From: Anaerolineae bacterium
GTDB taxonomy: Bacteria > Chloroflexota > Anaerolineae > Aggregatilineales > Aggregatilineaceae
Length of the DNA: 36,809 nucleotides
Direction of reading: 5' to 3'
Assembly (NCBI GenBank): GCA_016926875.1
Contig: JAFGNU010000047.1
Location: 1-36,809, forward strand
A model generated the notes under the pieces. It was not told where the DNA came from. It was given only the letters and a program-made list of their open reading frames with translations, and searched no databases. The translations under genes were made by a program, and so were the position numbers. This document shows positions 1-7,719 of the stretch, piece after piece (the first letter of the stretch is position 1; each line of letters opens with the position of its first letter).

Positions 1-549
1 CTGAACCTGCCGCCCGGTCTGGGATCGCATGTGCACTACGACCGCCGCCTGACCGGACGGCTGGCGGGCGCGGTATGCTCGATCCCCAGCATCAAGGGCG
101 TGGAGATCGGCCCGGCTTTTCAGAACGCTCGGCGGCGCGGCACCCAGGTCCACGACCCCATCACCGTTGATAAAAACCGGGCTATCGTTCGTGAAACCAA
201 TCGGGCGGGCGGGCTGGAAGGCGGCATAACCACCGGGGAACCGCTGATCATTCGCGCCGCGATGAAGCCGATCAGCACCACGCTGACGCCGCTGGCCTCG
301 GTTAACCTGGCAACCGGCGAAGCGGACCAGACCACGTATGAGCGCAGCGACTTTTGCGCCGTGCCGCGCGCGGTGCCGGTAGTTGAGGCGATGATCGCGG
401 TCGTTCTGGCCGGTGCGCTGCTCGAAAAAGTGGGCGGTGACAGCCTGGACGAGATGCGCCCGCGCTTCGAGACGCTGCGACAGGGCAGACTGGATGATTT
501 GCCGATGGATAACCAACCCTGGCGGTTTGGCTATGACGACTGGGCGTAA
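1..549 (+). CDS. aroC: Chorismate synthase, C-terminal part (left-truncated)
   Basis: The reading frame is open from base 1, so the N-terminal half lies outside the window. The product converts 5-enolpyruvylshikimate-3-phosphate to chorismate, the last common step of aromatic biosynthesis, using reduced FMN. Family signatures are visible: GLGSHVHYDRRL near the start, then AGAVCSIPSIKGVEIG, then GGITTGEPLIIRAAMKP and a C-terminal CAVPRAVPVVEAMIAVVLA. These are the conserved FMN- and substrate-binding blocks of AroC. The stop (547-549) lies inside the next gene, whose ATG is at 533, so the two are translationally coupled. The identity is very sure; only the missing 5' end limits the call. Confidence 0.96.
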   Translation: MNLPPGLGSHVHYDRRLTGRLAGAVCSIPSIKGVEIGPAFQNARRRGTQVHDPITVDKNRAIVRETNRAGGLEGGITTGEPLIIRAAMKPISTTLTPLASVNLATGEADQTTYERSDFCAVPRAVPVVEAMIAVVLAGALLEKVGGDSLDEMRPRFETLRQGRLDDLPMDNQPWRFGYDDWA

Positions 550-1060
550 ACACGCACAGAACATCGTGCTGACCGGCTTTATGGGCACCGGCAAGAGCAC
601 TGTCGGGCGGCTGGTCGCGGACCGGTTGGGGCTGGCCTTTGTGGATACGGATGCTATCATCGAGGCGCGGGACGGGCGTACCATCGCGGACATCTTCGCG
701 CAGGACGGCGAGGCCGCGTTTCGCCAGCTTGAGGCGGATGTATGCCTGCAAACCGCCAGCCAGCGCGGACAGGTCATCGCAACCGGCGGTGGCGCGCTGC
801 TCAATCCTGTTGTGCGCGAGACATTCGAGGCAAGCGGGCTGGTGATCTGCCTGAAATGTGGCCTGGACGAGGCCATCCGGCGCGTAGGTGATGACCCGGC
901 ACGCCCGCTGTTTGCCACCGAGCGCGACAGGCTCGCCCGCCTGCTGGCGGCCCGCGCCGACCTGTATGACAGCCTGCCGCACCAGATCGACACCACCCAT
1001 CACAGCCCACCAGAGATCGTTGAGGAGGTTTTACGCCTGTGGTACATGCAAATCACCTGA
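533..1060 (+). CDS. aroK: Shikimate kinase
   Basis: This 175-residue protein phosphorylates shikimate at the 3-hydroxyl using ATP. The Walker A P-loop is GFMGTGKST at residues 15-23. It is followed by the shikimate-binding DTD block (FVDTDAIIEARDG) and the GGGALLNP motif, all typical of AroK, and the length fits the family. The start at 533 was chosen because it opens directly before the P-loop domain; an upstream in-frame ATG at 413 would add about 40 arginine-rich residues that lie inside aroC in another frame. It overlaps aroC by 17 bases and aroB by 22 bases, so the aro genes form one operon. Confidence 0.96.
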   Translation: MTTGRKHAQNIVLTGFMGTGKSTVGRLVADRLGLAFVDTDAIIEARDGRTIADIFAQDGEAAFRQLEADVCLQTASQRGQVIATGGGALLNPVVRETFEASGLVICLKCGLDEAIRRVGDDPARPLFATERDRLARLLAARADLYDSLPHQIDTTHHSPPEIVEEVLRLWYMQIT

Positions 1061-2094
1061 CCGTGCAGAGTGATCCACCATACCCTGTTGTCATCCAGCC
1101 GGGCGCGCTGGCGGACGCGCTGCTCCCGTTTTTCGCGGCGCGTGATTTTTCGCGTGTGGCCGTGATCACCAACACGACCATCGCCCCGCTGTACGGCGAC
1201 GCGCTGGCCGACCAATTGCCTAACAGCCTACTGATAACTGTGCCGGATGGCGAGCAGTATAAAACGCTGGACACCATCCGGGAGATATATACCCGGCTGC
1301 TGGACGGCGGCGCCGACCGTTCGAGCGTCGTGATTGGGCTGGGCGGCGGCGTGATCGGGGATATGGCAGGCTTTGCGGCGGCAACCTTCATGCGCGGCGT
1401 GGCCTTTGTGCAGGCGCCTACCAGTTTGCTGGCGATGGTGGATGCCAGCATCGGCGGCAAAGTGGGCGTGGACCTGCCGCAGGGCAAAAATCTGGTCGGC
1501 GCGTTCAAAGACCCGCTGGCCGTCGTGGCCGATACGGCAGCGCTCAAGACCCTGCCGGATGTTGAATTCCGCTGTGGATTGGCAGAGATACTCAAAGCAG
1601 CGTTGATCGGTGATCCCCCGCTGCTCGATCACCTGATGCAGCACGGGCCGCAGCCGGTCGAGCATATCATCGAGCGGGCAGCAGCGGTGAAAATCAAGAT
1701 CGTCGAGCAGGACCGGCTGGAACACGGCCCGCGCGCTTTCCTCAACCTGGGTCACACTTTTGGGCACGCGCTGGAACAGGTCAGCAACTACACCTGGAAG
1801 CACGGGCAGGCGGTCGCGGTGGGCATGGCGGCGGCAGTGCGGCTGTCCGAGCGGCGGGAACTGTGTCCTTCTGGCACGGCGCGCACCGTCGAGCACGCGC
1901 TGGCAAAGCTGGACCTGCCGACCCGTTATACCGGTATCGATCCTGCCCGTTTATGGGACGCCATGCGCCACGATAAAAAATGGCGCGACGGGGCGGCCAC
2001 ATTCGTGCTGCTGGCAGACATCGGCCAGCCGGTGATCGTCCGCGACGTGACGCGCGCCGAAGCCGTCGACGTGCTGGAAAGCCTGCGAGAGTGA
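1039..2094 (+). CDS. aroB: 3-dehydroquinate synthase
   Basis: This 351-residue enzyme cyclises DAHP to 3-dehydroquinate with NAD+ and a divalent metal. Visible signatures are [11 protein letters not shown], the nucleotide-binding [21 protein letters not shown], the [20 protein letters not shown] block, [10 protein letters not shown], and the metal ligands in the [12 protein letters not shown] segment with a further His in [11 protein letters not shown]. The start is a GTG at 1039 with a strong GAGGAGG ribosome-binding site at 1022-1028. The start lies inside the end of aroK. The stop is two bases before the aroQ start codon. Confidence 0.97.
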   Translation: MVHANHLTVQSDPPYPVVIQPGALADALLPFFAARDFSRVAVITNTTIAPLYGDALADQLPNSLLITVPDGEQYKTLDTIREIYTRLLDGGADRSSVVIGLGGGVIGDMAGFAAATFMRGVAFVQAPTSLLAMVDASIGGKVGVDLPQGKNLVGAFKDPLAVVADTAALKTLPDVEFRCGLAEILKAALIGDPPLLDHLMQHGPQPVEHIIERAAAVKIKIVEQDRLEHGPRAFLNLGHTFGHALEQVSNYTWKHGQAVAVGMAAAVRLSERRELCPSGTARTVEHALAKLDLPTRYTGIDPARLWDAMRHDKKWRDGAATFVLLADIGQPVIVRDVTRAEAVDVLESLRE

Positions 2095-2096
2095 CC

Positions 2097-2531
2097 ATGA
2101 ACATCCTGGTGTTGCACGGCCCCAACCTGAACCTGCTCGGCACGCGCGAACCGGACATCTACGGCGCGCTGACGCTGGACGACATCAACGTCCGCCTGCA
2201 AGATTACGCCACCCAACACGGCGCGGTGCTGCGTATTCAGCAGAGCAATCACGAAGGCGAGCTAATCGACACGCTGCACGCGGCGCGCGGCTGGGCGCAG
2301 GGCGTGATCATCAATCCCGGCGGTTATACCCATACCAGCGTGGCGCTGCGGGATGCCATCAGCGCGCTTGACCTGCCGACGATTGAAGTCCATCTGTCCA
2401 ACATCGCCGCGCGGGAACCATTCCGCCACACTTCATTTATTGCGCCGGTTTGTGTCGGGCAGATCAGCGGGTTGGGCTGGATCGGCTACCGGCTGGCGCT
2501 TGAGGCGCTGTTGGCCCACATCAAACCATGA
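2097..2531 (+). CDS. aroQ: 3-dehydroquinate dehydratase, type II
   Basis: This 144-residue protein dehydrates 3-dehydroquinate to 3-dehydroshikimate. Type II hallmarks are present: [18 protein letters not shown] with the catalytic tyrosine at residue 22, [26 protein letters not shown], and [16 protein letters not shown] with the catalytic histidine. The length is normal for the dodecameric type II family. The ATG at 2097 follows the aroB stop by two bases. It is the last gene of the aro operon, and the next gene is 163 bases away behind its own promoter-like sequence. Confidence 0.97.
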   Translation: MNILVLHGPNLNLLGTREPDIYGALTLDDINVRLQDYATQHGAVLRIQQSNHEGELIDTLHAARGWAQGVIINPGGYTHTSVALRDAISALDLPTIEVHLSNIAAREPFRHTSFIAPVCVGQISGLGWIGYRLALEALLAHIKP

Positions 2532-2538
2532 CCGGTTT

Positions 2539-2567
2539 TTGTGAAGTGCCCTGATTCATGCTATTGT
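2539..2567 (+). promoter_or_regulatory. Candidate sigma-70-type promoter of the radical-SAM/WD40 locus
   Basis: TTGTGA (2539-2544), a 17-base spacer and TATTGT (2562-2567) lie in the only sizeable gap (2532-2694) between the aro operon and the first maturase gene. Each hexamer matches four of six consensus bases. A short dyad GCCCT/AGGGC (2548-2552 and 2569-2573) surrounds the -10. This is a by-eye assignment. Confidence 0.4.
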
Positions 2568-2694
2568 AGAGGGCGAACTTACTTCTGCCACTGCATTGTC
2601 AAATAGCTTACCAGGGCGCGCGCTCACCATGCCAGCAACCTCGCTGCCTGCTCACCAGAGCCGGGCATCTTGTCCTACCTCAGACATAGTTCCA

Positions 2695-4071
2695 ATGCGC
2701 AACATCTTCGCTGTCCCCATACGCGACCAGATACTTATTTACGCGCCGCTGCACAACCTGGCGGCCTTGGTATCGCCCACGTTAGCGCTGCGCCTGCGCG
2801 ATCTACTCGCATCCGGCGAACCAGCGGGTGACGGTCCGCTGGGCGAGCTTGTCGATCTGCTCCGCGACGAGGTGACCGAACCGGCCCCGTTGCAGGGAGA
2901 ATTTGTGCCCTCTGCGCTGGGCCTGCTGCCGACGCGCGGCTGCAACCTGGCCTGCCGCTACTGCGGGTTTATCGCGTCCGAAGAAACCCAGTTCGTTATG
3001 TCGTTGGAGATGGCGCGGGACGCCGTCAACTGGTATATGGATCAGGTGCAGCGCAGCGGCGCGCCGCACGCCGAAATACATTTTTTTGGCGGCGAACCGT
3101 TCTGCGTCGAAGCGGTGATCGATCTGGCGGTGCACCTGGCCCAACGCCGGGCCGCCGAGATTGGCTGCACGCTGCGCTTTGAGGTTGCGACCAACGGCAC
3201 CTTCAGTGAAGCACGCTGCTACTGGACCGCCGACAACCTGGACACGGTCGTGCTTTCGTTCGACGGTCCCGCCGACGTGCAAAACCTGCACCGCCCGTAT
3301 AAGGACGGCAGCGGCAGCTTTGACGCCATCGCGCGCAACGCCCGTATTTTGTCCGAAGGGGCTAACAGCGTTTATTTTCGCGCCTGCATCACCGAAGCCA
3401 CGGTGGGCCGGATGCCGGAGATCGCGACGTGGTTCTGCCAGGAATTTCGCCCGGACGCGGTCAGCTTTGAGCCGCTGCAACCGACGCCCTGGTCGGATAA
3501 CGCCGGGCTGGTCCCGCCCGATCCCTGGGCCTTTGCGCACAATTTCATCGCCGCCGCGCAGATACTCGAAGCGCACGGCGTGCGGCCCGTGTACGCGCCT
3601 GCCGAGATCGGCGCCCGGCAGGTGACATTCTGCCCGGTCGGCAAGGACTTTGTCATCGTCGCGCCGGACGGTGTGCTGACCGCCTGCTACCTGCTGCGGG
3701 GCGAATGGGAAGCGCGCGGTCTTGACCTGCGTCTGGGCCGGATGAACACAGACCAAAACGGCGCTGTGCAGATTGATCCCGAAGCCGTCGAATCCATCCG
3801 GGGGTTTAACGTCCACAACAAGCTGTTTTGCGCCGGGTGTTTTGCCAGGTGGCACTGCGCGGGCGGCTGTCATGTGAATCACATACTGGGCAGCCAGCCG
3901 GGTGACTATGACCGGCTGTGCATCCAGGCGCGGATCATCGCGCTGTATAACATCCTGCACGCGATGCACCATGACGAACTGGCGCATACCTGGCTGCAAG
4001 ACCATGCTGCGCTGGCCCGGTCCGTGTGGCAGGCATCCGACCGGCTGGCGGACAGGGACGGGACCTTATGA
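2695..4071 (+). CDS. Radical SAM/SPASM peptide maturase (maturase 1)
   Basis: This 458-residue protein has the radical-SAM cluster motif CX3CX2C in TRGCNLACRYC (C83, C87, C90) and the SAM-binding GGEP at 132-135. Its C-terminal SPASM region has cysteines at about 313, 331, 379, 382, 388, 392 and 409 (FCAGCFARWHCAGGCH) that should hold auxiliary iron-sulfur clusters. SPASM enzymes typically modify ribosomal peptides. The N-terminal 75 residues (PIRDQILIYAPL) form a small domain shared with the maturase at 11113 (PIEDKYIIYRPL). The start at 2695 was chosen because this domain begins there in both paralogues; an in-frame TTG at 2596 would add 33 unlike residues. Its stop overlaps the ATG of the RRE gene (ATGA). 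The reaction is not predictable from sequence. Confidence 0.9.
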   Translation: MRNIFAVPIRDQILIYAPLHNLAALVSPTLALRLRDLLASGEPAGDGPLGELVDLLRDEVTEPAPLQGEFVPSALGLLPTRGCNLACRYCGFIASEETQFVMSLEMARDAVNWYMDQVQRSGAPHAEIHFFGGEPFCVEAVIDLAVHLAQRRAAEIGCTLRFEVATNGTFSEARCYWTADNLDTVVLSFDGPADVQNLHRPYKDGSGSFDAIARNARILSEGANSVYFRACITEATVGRMPEIATWFCQEFRPDAVSFEPLQPTPWSDNAGLVPPDPWAFAHNFIAAAQILEAHGVRPVYAPAEIGARQVTFCPVGKDFVIVAPDGVLTACYLLRGEWEARGLDLRLGRMNTDQNGAVQIDPEAVESIRGFNVHNKLFCAGCFARWHCAGGCHVNHILGSQPGDYDRLCIQARIIALYNILHAMHHDELAHTWLQDHAALARSVWQASDRLADRDGTL

Positions 4072-4358
4072 GCACGGCAGCACGTGTGCGCTGCGCGCCG
4101 GGTATTGTGTGGGTCAAAGATACGGGTCGGGCGCTGTTGGTGGACGGCGAAACCGGGCGGCTGTGGGCGCTGCAAGATGCCGACGCCTTGACCTGGGAAC
4201 TGCTCAGCATGGGGTATAAGTATACCGATCTGGTGCGTATGCTGGCGCTGCTGCTCACACTATCCGAGGATGAGACCAGCGCTGTGCTTGACGATACCCT
4301 GGCGCGCTGGCAGGCTGCCGGGATCGTGTTGGCTGCCGGAGACAGCGCACATGGCTAA
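4068..4358 (+). CDS. PqqD-like RiPP recognition element (RRE) protein
   Basis: This protein of about 96 residues has the winged-helix pattern of PqqD-family RREs. A short beta hairpin (ALLVDGETGRLWALQ) is followed by helices around ALTWELLSMGYKYTDLV, and a last helix LDDTLARWQAAGIV. Known RREs bind the leader of a precursor and present it to a maturase. The start codon overlaps the stop of maturase 1 and the stop overlaps the start of maturase 2, so all three are co-translated. That placement between two radical-SAM genes supports an adaptor role. Sequence similarity to PqqD is weak, as is usual for RREs. I infer that its ligand is the N-terminal block shared by the three WD40 proteins. Confidence 0.75.
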   Translation: MSTAARVRCAPGIVWVKDTGRALLVDGETGRLWALQDADALTWELLSMGYKYTDLVRMLALLLTLSEDETSAVLDDTLARWQAAGIVLAAGDSAHG

Positions 4359-5340
4359 CCTGTCGATCAGCACGATTTGCAGCCTGAACTGCCCGTACTG
4401 TTTCACCGCCGATTACCTGGACGATGTGCCGGACGGGCGGCGTTTTATGCCGCTCGACGAATTTGACGCCCGCCTGGACTTTCTCGACCGGTCCGGGATC
4501 GATGAGGCGCGCCTGTTGGGCGGCGAGCCAACGCTGCACCCGGATTTCCCGGCGCTGGTCGCGCGCGCGCTGGACAGGGATAAACGGATTGTGGTCTTCA
4601 GCAATGGTCTGATGCCCAACGCATCATTAAACAGCCTGGCAGATGCGCCCGCCGACCGCTGCTTTGTGCTGATGAACATCAACGCGCCCGCCGATAACGG
4701 TTCTGCTGTTATCACCCGGCAGATCGAAGCGCTGCGCCGCCTGGGTGAGCGAGCTATGCCGGGCTTCAACATCTACCGGCCCGACTTTGACCTCGGCTTC
4801 CTGCTGGACCTGATCGAACAAACCGACTGCAAGCCTTCGATCCGGCTGGGGATCGCGCAGCCGTGCCTGTCCGGTGATAACCGCTATATCCACCCCAAAC
4901 AGTACCGTTTTATCGGCCAGCAGATCGCCGCGTTTACGCCCATTGCAGCAGCGCGCGGCGTGACGCTCGAATTCGACTGCGGGTTTGTGCGCTGCATGTT
5001 CACCGACCAGGAGATCCAAACGCTGCATGATGCAAATGCCAACGTTGGCTGGCGCTGCAACCCGATCCTGGATGTGGACGTGTACGGGCAAGTGATTCAG
5101 TGCTATCCCCTGTCCCGGTTGGGCAGTCTGCCGCTGACACCGGATATCGACGCGCCCGCCCTGCGCAAAACGTTTGAAGCACGCACCGGCGCTTACCGCC
5201 ACGCGGGGATTTACCCGGAGTGCGCGATCTGCCCGTTCAAAGCATCGGGCGAGTGTTCGGGCGGCTGTCTGGCGGCGACCATCCGGCGCTTCCGCCACAG
5301 CCCGTTTGAGCTGGTTTTCCGGCAGGAAAGCGCCCCATGA
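4351..5340 (+). CDS. Radical SAM protein with SPASM-like C-terminus (maturase 2)
   Basis: This 329-residue protein begins almost directly with the cluster motif CSLNCPYC (C10, C14, C17), followed by GGEP at 57-60. The C-terminal third has many cysteines: DCGFVRC, WRCNP, IQCYPLS, and a final CAICPFKASGECSGGC. This fits one or two auxiliary clusters of SPASM or twitch type. It lacks the N-terminal domain of the other maturases, so it probably depends on the RRE protein at 4068, with which it overlaps by eight bases. The stop overlaps the ATG of the next gene (ATGA). The substrate is inferred from context to be one or more of the WD40 tails downstream. Confidence 0.88.
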   Translation: MANLSISTICSLNCPYCFTADYLDDVPDGRRFMPLDEFDARLDFLDRSGIDEARLLGGEPTLHPDFPALVARALDRDKRIVVFSNGLMPNASLNSLADAPADRCFVLMNINAPADNGSAVITRQIEALRRLGERAMPGFNIYRPDFDLGFLLDLIEQTDCKPSIRLGIAQPCLSGDNRYIHPKQYRFIGQQIAAFTPIAAARGVTLEFDCGFVRCMFTDQEIQTLHDANANVGWRCNPILDVDVYGQVIQCYPLSRLGSLPLTPDIDAPALRKTFEARTGAYRHAGIYPECAICPFKASGECSGGCLAATIRRFRHSPFELVFRQESAP

Positions 5341-6263
5341 GCACCTGGGTAGTGCCCTACGTCGACCAGGATTTAGCATTCTGGCAGGAACTCGCCGCAC
5401 GATTCGGCGCGCACATCAAAGAAGTGTATTTTCCCCTGCCGGGCGGGATCGCGTCCGGGCGCAGCGCACAGCCGGACGCCAATATTACGGCGTTTCTGTG
5501 TGACGCGCCGCTGCCAAAATCCGTGCTGGTTAACCCGATTGTTCTGCCCCTGCCCGTCGAGGAATGCAGCCCGCCAATCCTGGATGCGCTGGAGCGGCTG
5601 CACGGTGAATTTGGCGTGAGCAGCGTGGTTGTGACGCACCCGATCCTGGCCCGCCAGATCAAAGACACGCTGCCCGCGCTGACTGTGGCCGCATCTGTGT
5701 TGATGGGCATTGCCACCCCGGCGCAGGCGCTCATGATCCGCGACTACGTGGACGTGATCGTGCCGGACACGCGCCTGATACGAGACTTACAGGGCCTGCG
5801 GCGGCTGCGCGACGCTTTCCCCGGCGAACTGCGTCCCATCGTCAACGAGGCGTGCCTGCCCGGCTGTCCCTACCGCGTGCAGCACTTTTTTGAAATGGGC
5901 TACGGCGACTGGTTCCCGCAGTCCCTGTGCCAGCGGATGCTTGAGGAGCAGCCCTGGCTGCGCCTGACCGGGGCGTGGATTCTGCCGCGCCATCTGCACT
6001 ACTACGACGGGCTGTACGACAGTCTGAAGCTGGCAGGGCGGGTCACACTGCAAGACGCAGAGAAATACTTCGCCGTGTTAGGCGCGTACATCCGCCGCGA
6101 GGACATTCTGCCGTGCGACATCGGCGGCGGTCCGGCATCCGTGCTGGAGCCTATCGACATCCCTGATCACCTGTTTGAAACCATGTTGAACTGTGACAAA
6201 GCGTGTCACGCCTGTTCGGTATGCAAAACCTATTACGAACGCGCCGTTGCCGAGAGGAGATAA
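5337..6263 (+). CDS. Peptidase U32-like iron-sulfur protein
   Basis: This 308-residue protein resembles the TIM-barrel domain of the peptidase U32 family. The clearest match is VNEACLPGCPYRVQHFF at 169-185, equivalent to the conserved N-x-x-C-x-x-x-C-P-(F/Y)-R segment of that family. Several U32 members (UbiU, UbiV, TrhP, RlhA) are not proteases; they hold an iron-sulfur cluster and act in hydroxylation or RNA/quinone modification. Here cysteines occur at 173, 177, 198 and 260, and in a C-terminal cluster CDKACHACSVC (286, 290, 293, 296), so one or two clusters are likely. It overlaps maturase 2 and ends six bases before the first WD40 gene. I infer a role in modifying or handling that protein; proteolysis cannot be excluded. 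Confidence 0.7.
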   Translation: MSTWVVPYVDQDLAFWQELAARFGAHIKEVYFPLPGGIASGRSAQPDANITAFLCDAPLPKSVLVNPIVLPLPVEECSPPILDALERLHGEFGVSSVVVTHPILARQIKDTLPALTVAASVLMGIATPAQALMIRDYVDVIVPDTRLIRDLQGLRRLRDAFPGELRPIVNEACLPGCPYRVQHFFEMGYGDWFPQSLCQRMLEEQPWLRLTGAWILPRHLHYYDGLYDSLKLAGRVTLQDAEKYFAVLGAYIRREDILPCDIGGGPASVLEPIDIPDHLFETMLNCDKACHACSVCKTYYERAVAERR

Positions 6264-6269
6264 GGCCAG

Positions 6270-7646
6270 ATGACAGACGAAACTCAGCCTTGCGCTGATG
6301 AAACATCCCCCAGTGATGATGACCCCCAGGTATTCGCCGTGCAGAAAAACCTGACCGGTGACTGGACGTTCAACCGCCGCGACTTTTTGACGGCTGCCGC
6401 TGCTGCTACACTGGTGGGCACGGTGGCGGGCTGCGGCTCGGAGTCTGGACCAACACCCGTTGTCACGAAAGGACCCGCCGCCAGCCCGACATCGGAGCTT
6501 AGCCCTGTCGAATTATCTGCTGCCTGCCGGGGCCTGAAAGCGCACAGCGAGGCAATCACTGCCCTGGCGATCTCGCCGGACGGTGCGCTGCTGGTAAGCG
6601 GCGGAGAGGACAAAACGCTCAAGCTTTGGGCGCTGCCGGAAGGCTATCTGGTCAAGACTTTGGACAAGCATGGTAGCGCTGTGAATGGGCTGGCGTTCAC
6701 GTCAGACGGCGAGACATTGGTTTCCGGTGACGCTGGCGGGCTGCACCTGGTATGGTCCCTACCCGACACCGAAGACTATCAACCGCTGCCAGCCAGTTAT
6801 GCGCCTGTATCTGCCCTGGCAGTCACACCCGATGGCACGCTGCTGGCGTCCGGCAGTTCACACAGCGGGATCAAGCTGTTTGACCTGCAAGAACAAAAAG
6901 AGATAAAAACTATCACAACCAACAGGGCAATCATGGCCCTGGCCATATCACCTGACGGTACGCTGCTGGTATCCGGGGGCTACGCATCTACCATCCAGTT
7001 GTGGTCGCTGCCGGATGGCGAGGCAATCAAAACGGTAAATGCAGATGACAACGAGTCTGGCTCCATCACTGCCCTGGCGATCACGCCCGACGGTTCGACG
7101 CTTTTTTCCGGCGGTGAGGATGGCCTGATCATGCTCTGGTCCCTGCCGGATGCTGAGCCGCTGGTATCCCTGAATGGACACAGCAAGCCGATCTGGTATC
7201 TGGTGGTGTCAGAAGATGGCAAACAGTTGATCTCCGCCAGCATCGACGGGGTTGTCAACTACTGGTCCCTGCCCGATGGCGATCTGCTCGATACGATTGA
7301 CTTCAGGTTTACACTCAGCGATACACTCACCACGCTGGCAATCGCACCGGACCAATCCCTGCTTGTGACCGCCCTCCAGGACGGGGGCCTCCAACTGTGG
7401 TCGCTGCCCGATGGCGAGCTGACCGGCTGCCTGGTTGACTCGGACGCCAACGAAGAAGGCGCCGAGCTGGTCGATGTTGAGCTGGACAGCGGGCAAACGG
7501 TCTCGATGCCGGTCGGCGTGACGATCCCGCTGGGAGCAGTCTGTACCTGCAATACGGTCACCGTCTGTAGCTGCGTGGGGCATACCTGCTCGTGTGTGGG
7601 CCATACCAGCGGCGGCAGCGGCGGGCACTACTGGTTTCCTAACTGA
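6270..7646 (+). CDS. Tat-exported WD40 lipoprotein with CxC tail, putative modification substrate 1
   Basis: This 458-residue protein starts after a good ribosome-binding site (GAGAGGAGA, 6252-6260). Residues 1-31 are acidic and contain PQVF at 19-22. A twin-arginine signal follows (FNRRDFL, R36 R37), then a hydrophobic stretch and a lipobox VAGC with C55. Residues of about 85-400 contain seven WD40 repeats (ISPDG, LKLW and WSLPDG signatures), enough for one closed seven-bladed propeller. The last 44 residues (415-458) carry three CxC units (C425/427, C433/435, C440/442), a Gly-rich linker and the ending GHYWFPN. The tail and the first 60 residues are nearly the same in the gene at 7720. The surrounding radical-SAM and RRE genes suggest that the tail is enzymatically modified before Tat export. 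Alternatively the tail could bind metal unmodified. Confidence 0.85.
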   Translation: MTDETQPCADETSPSDDDPQVFAVQKNLTGDWTFNRRDFLTAAAAATLVGTVAGCGSESGPTPVVTKGPAASPTSELSPVELSAACRGLKAHSEAITALAISPDGALLVSGGEDKTLKLWALPEGYLVKTLDKHGSAVNGLAFTSDGETLVSGDAGGLHLVWSLPDTEDYQPLPASYAPVSALAVTPDGTLLASGSSHSGIKLFDLQEQKEIKTITTNRAIMALAISPDGTLLVSGGYASTIQLWSLPDGEAIKTVNADDNESGSITALAITPDGSTLFSGGEDGLIMLWSLPDAEPLVSLNGHSKPIWYLVVSEDGKQLISASIDGVVNYWSLPDGDLLDTIDFRFTLSDTLTTLAIAPDQSLLVTALQDGGLQLWSLPDGELTGCLVDSDANEEGAELVDVELDSGQTVSMPVGVTIPLGAVCTCNTVTVCSCVGHTCSCVGHTSGGSGGHYWFPN

Positions 7647-7655
7647 ACCTTCAAC

Positions 7656-7691
7656 TTGCACATCTGGTCATCTTCATACTAGAGTAACCAG
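7656..7691 (+). promoter_or_regulatory. Candidate promoter and overlapping dyad before WD40 gene 2
   Basis: TTGCAC (7656-7661), 18 bases, then TAGAGT (7680-7685). An interrupted dyad CTGGT/ACCAG (7664-7668 and 7687-7691) straddles the -10. The same arrangement with the same spacing occurs before the next WD40 gene, which supports real regulatory function. Confidence 0.5.
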
Positions 7692-7719
7692 ATGTGTTTT
7701 ACCAGGAGGGGGTGGCAAG

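Noticed and set aside
2585..2593. GCCACTG before maturase 1 as part of a cobalamin riboswitch
   Set aside because: Only this heptamer is present; the other conserved blocks and the required length of about 200 bases are missing.
2596..2694. TTG at 2596 as the start of maturase 1
   Set aside because: It adds 33 residues with no counterpart in the paralogue at 11113, whose N-terminus aligns from 2695.
2803..4005. A 400-codon open frame on the minus strand across maturase 1
   Set aside because: It mirrors a clear radical-SAM gene and has no recognisable domain; long antisense frames are expected in GC-rich DNA.
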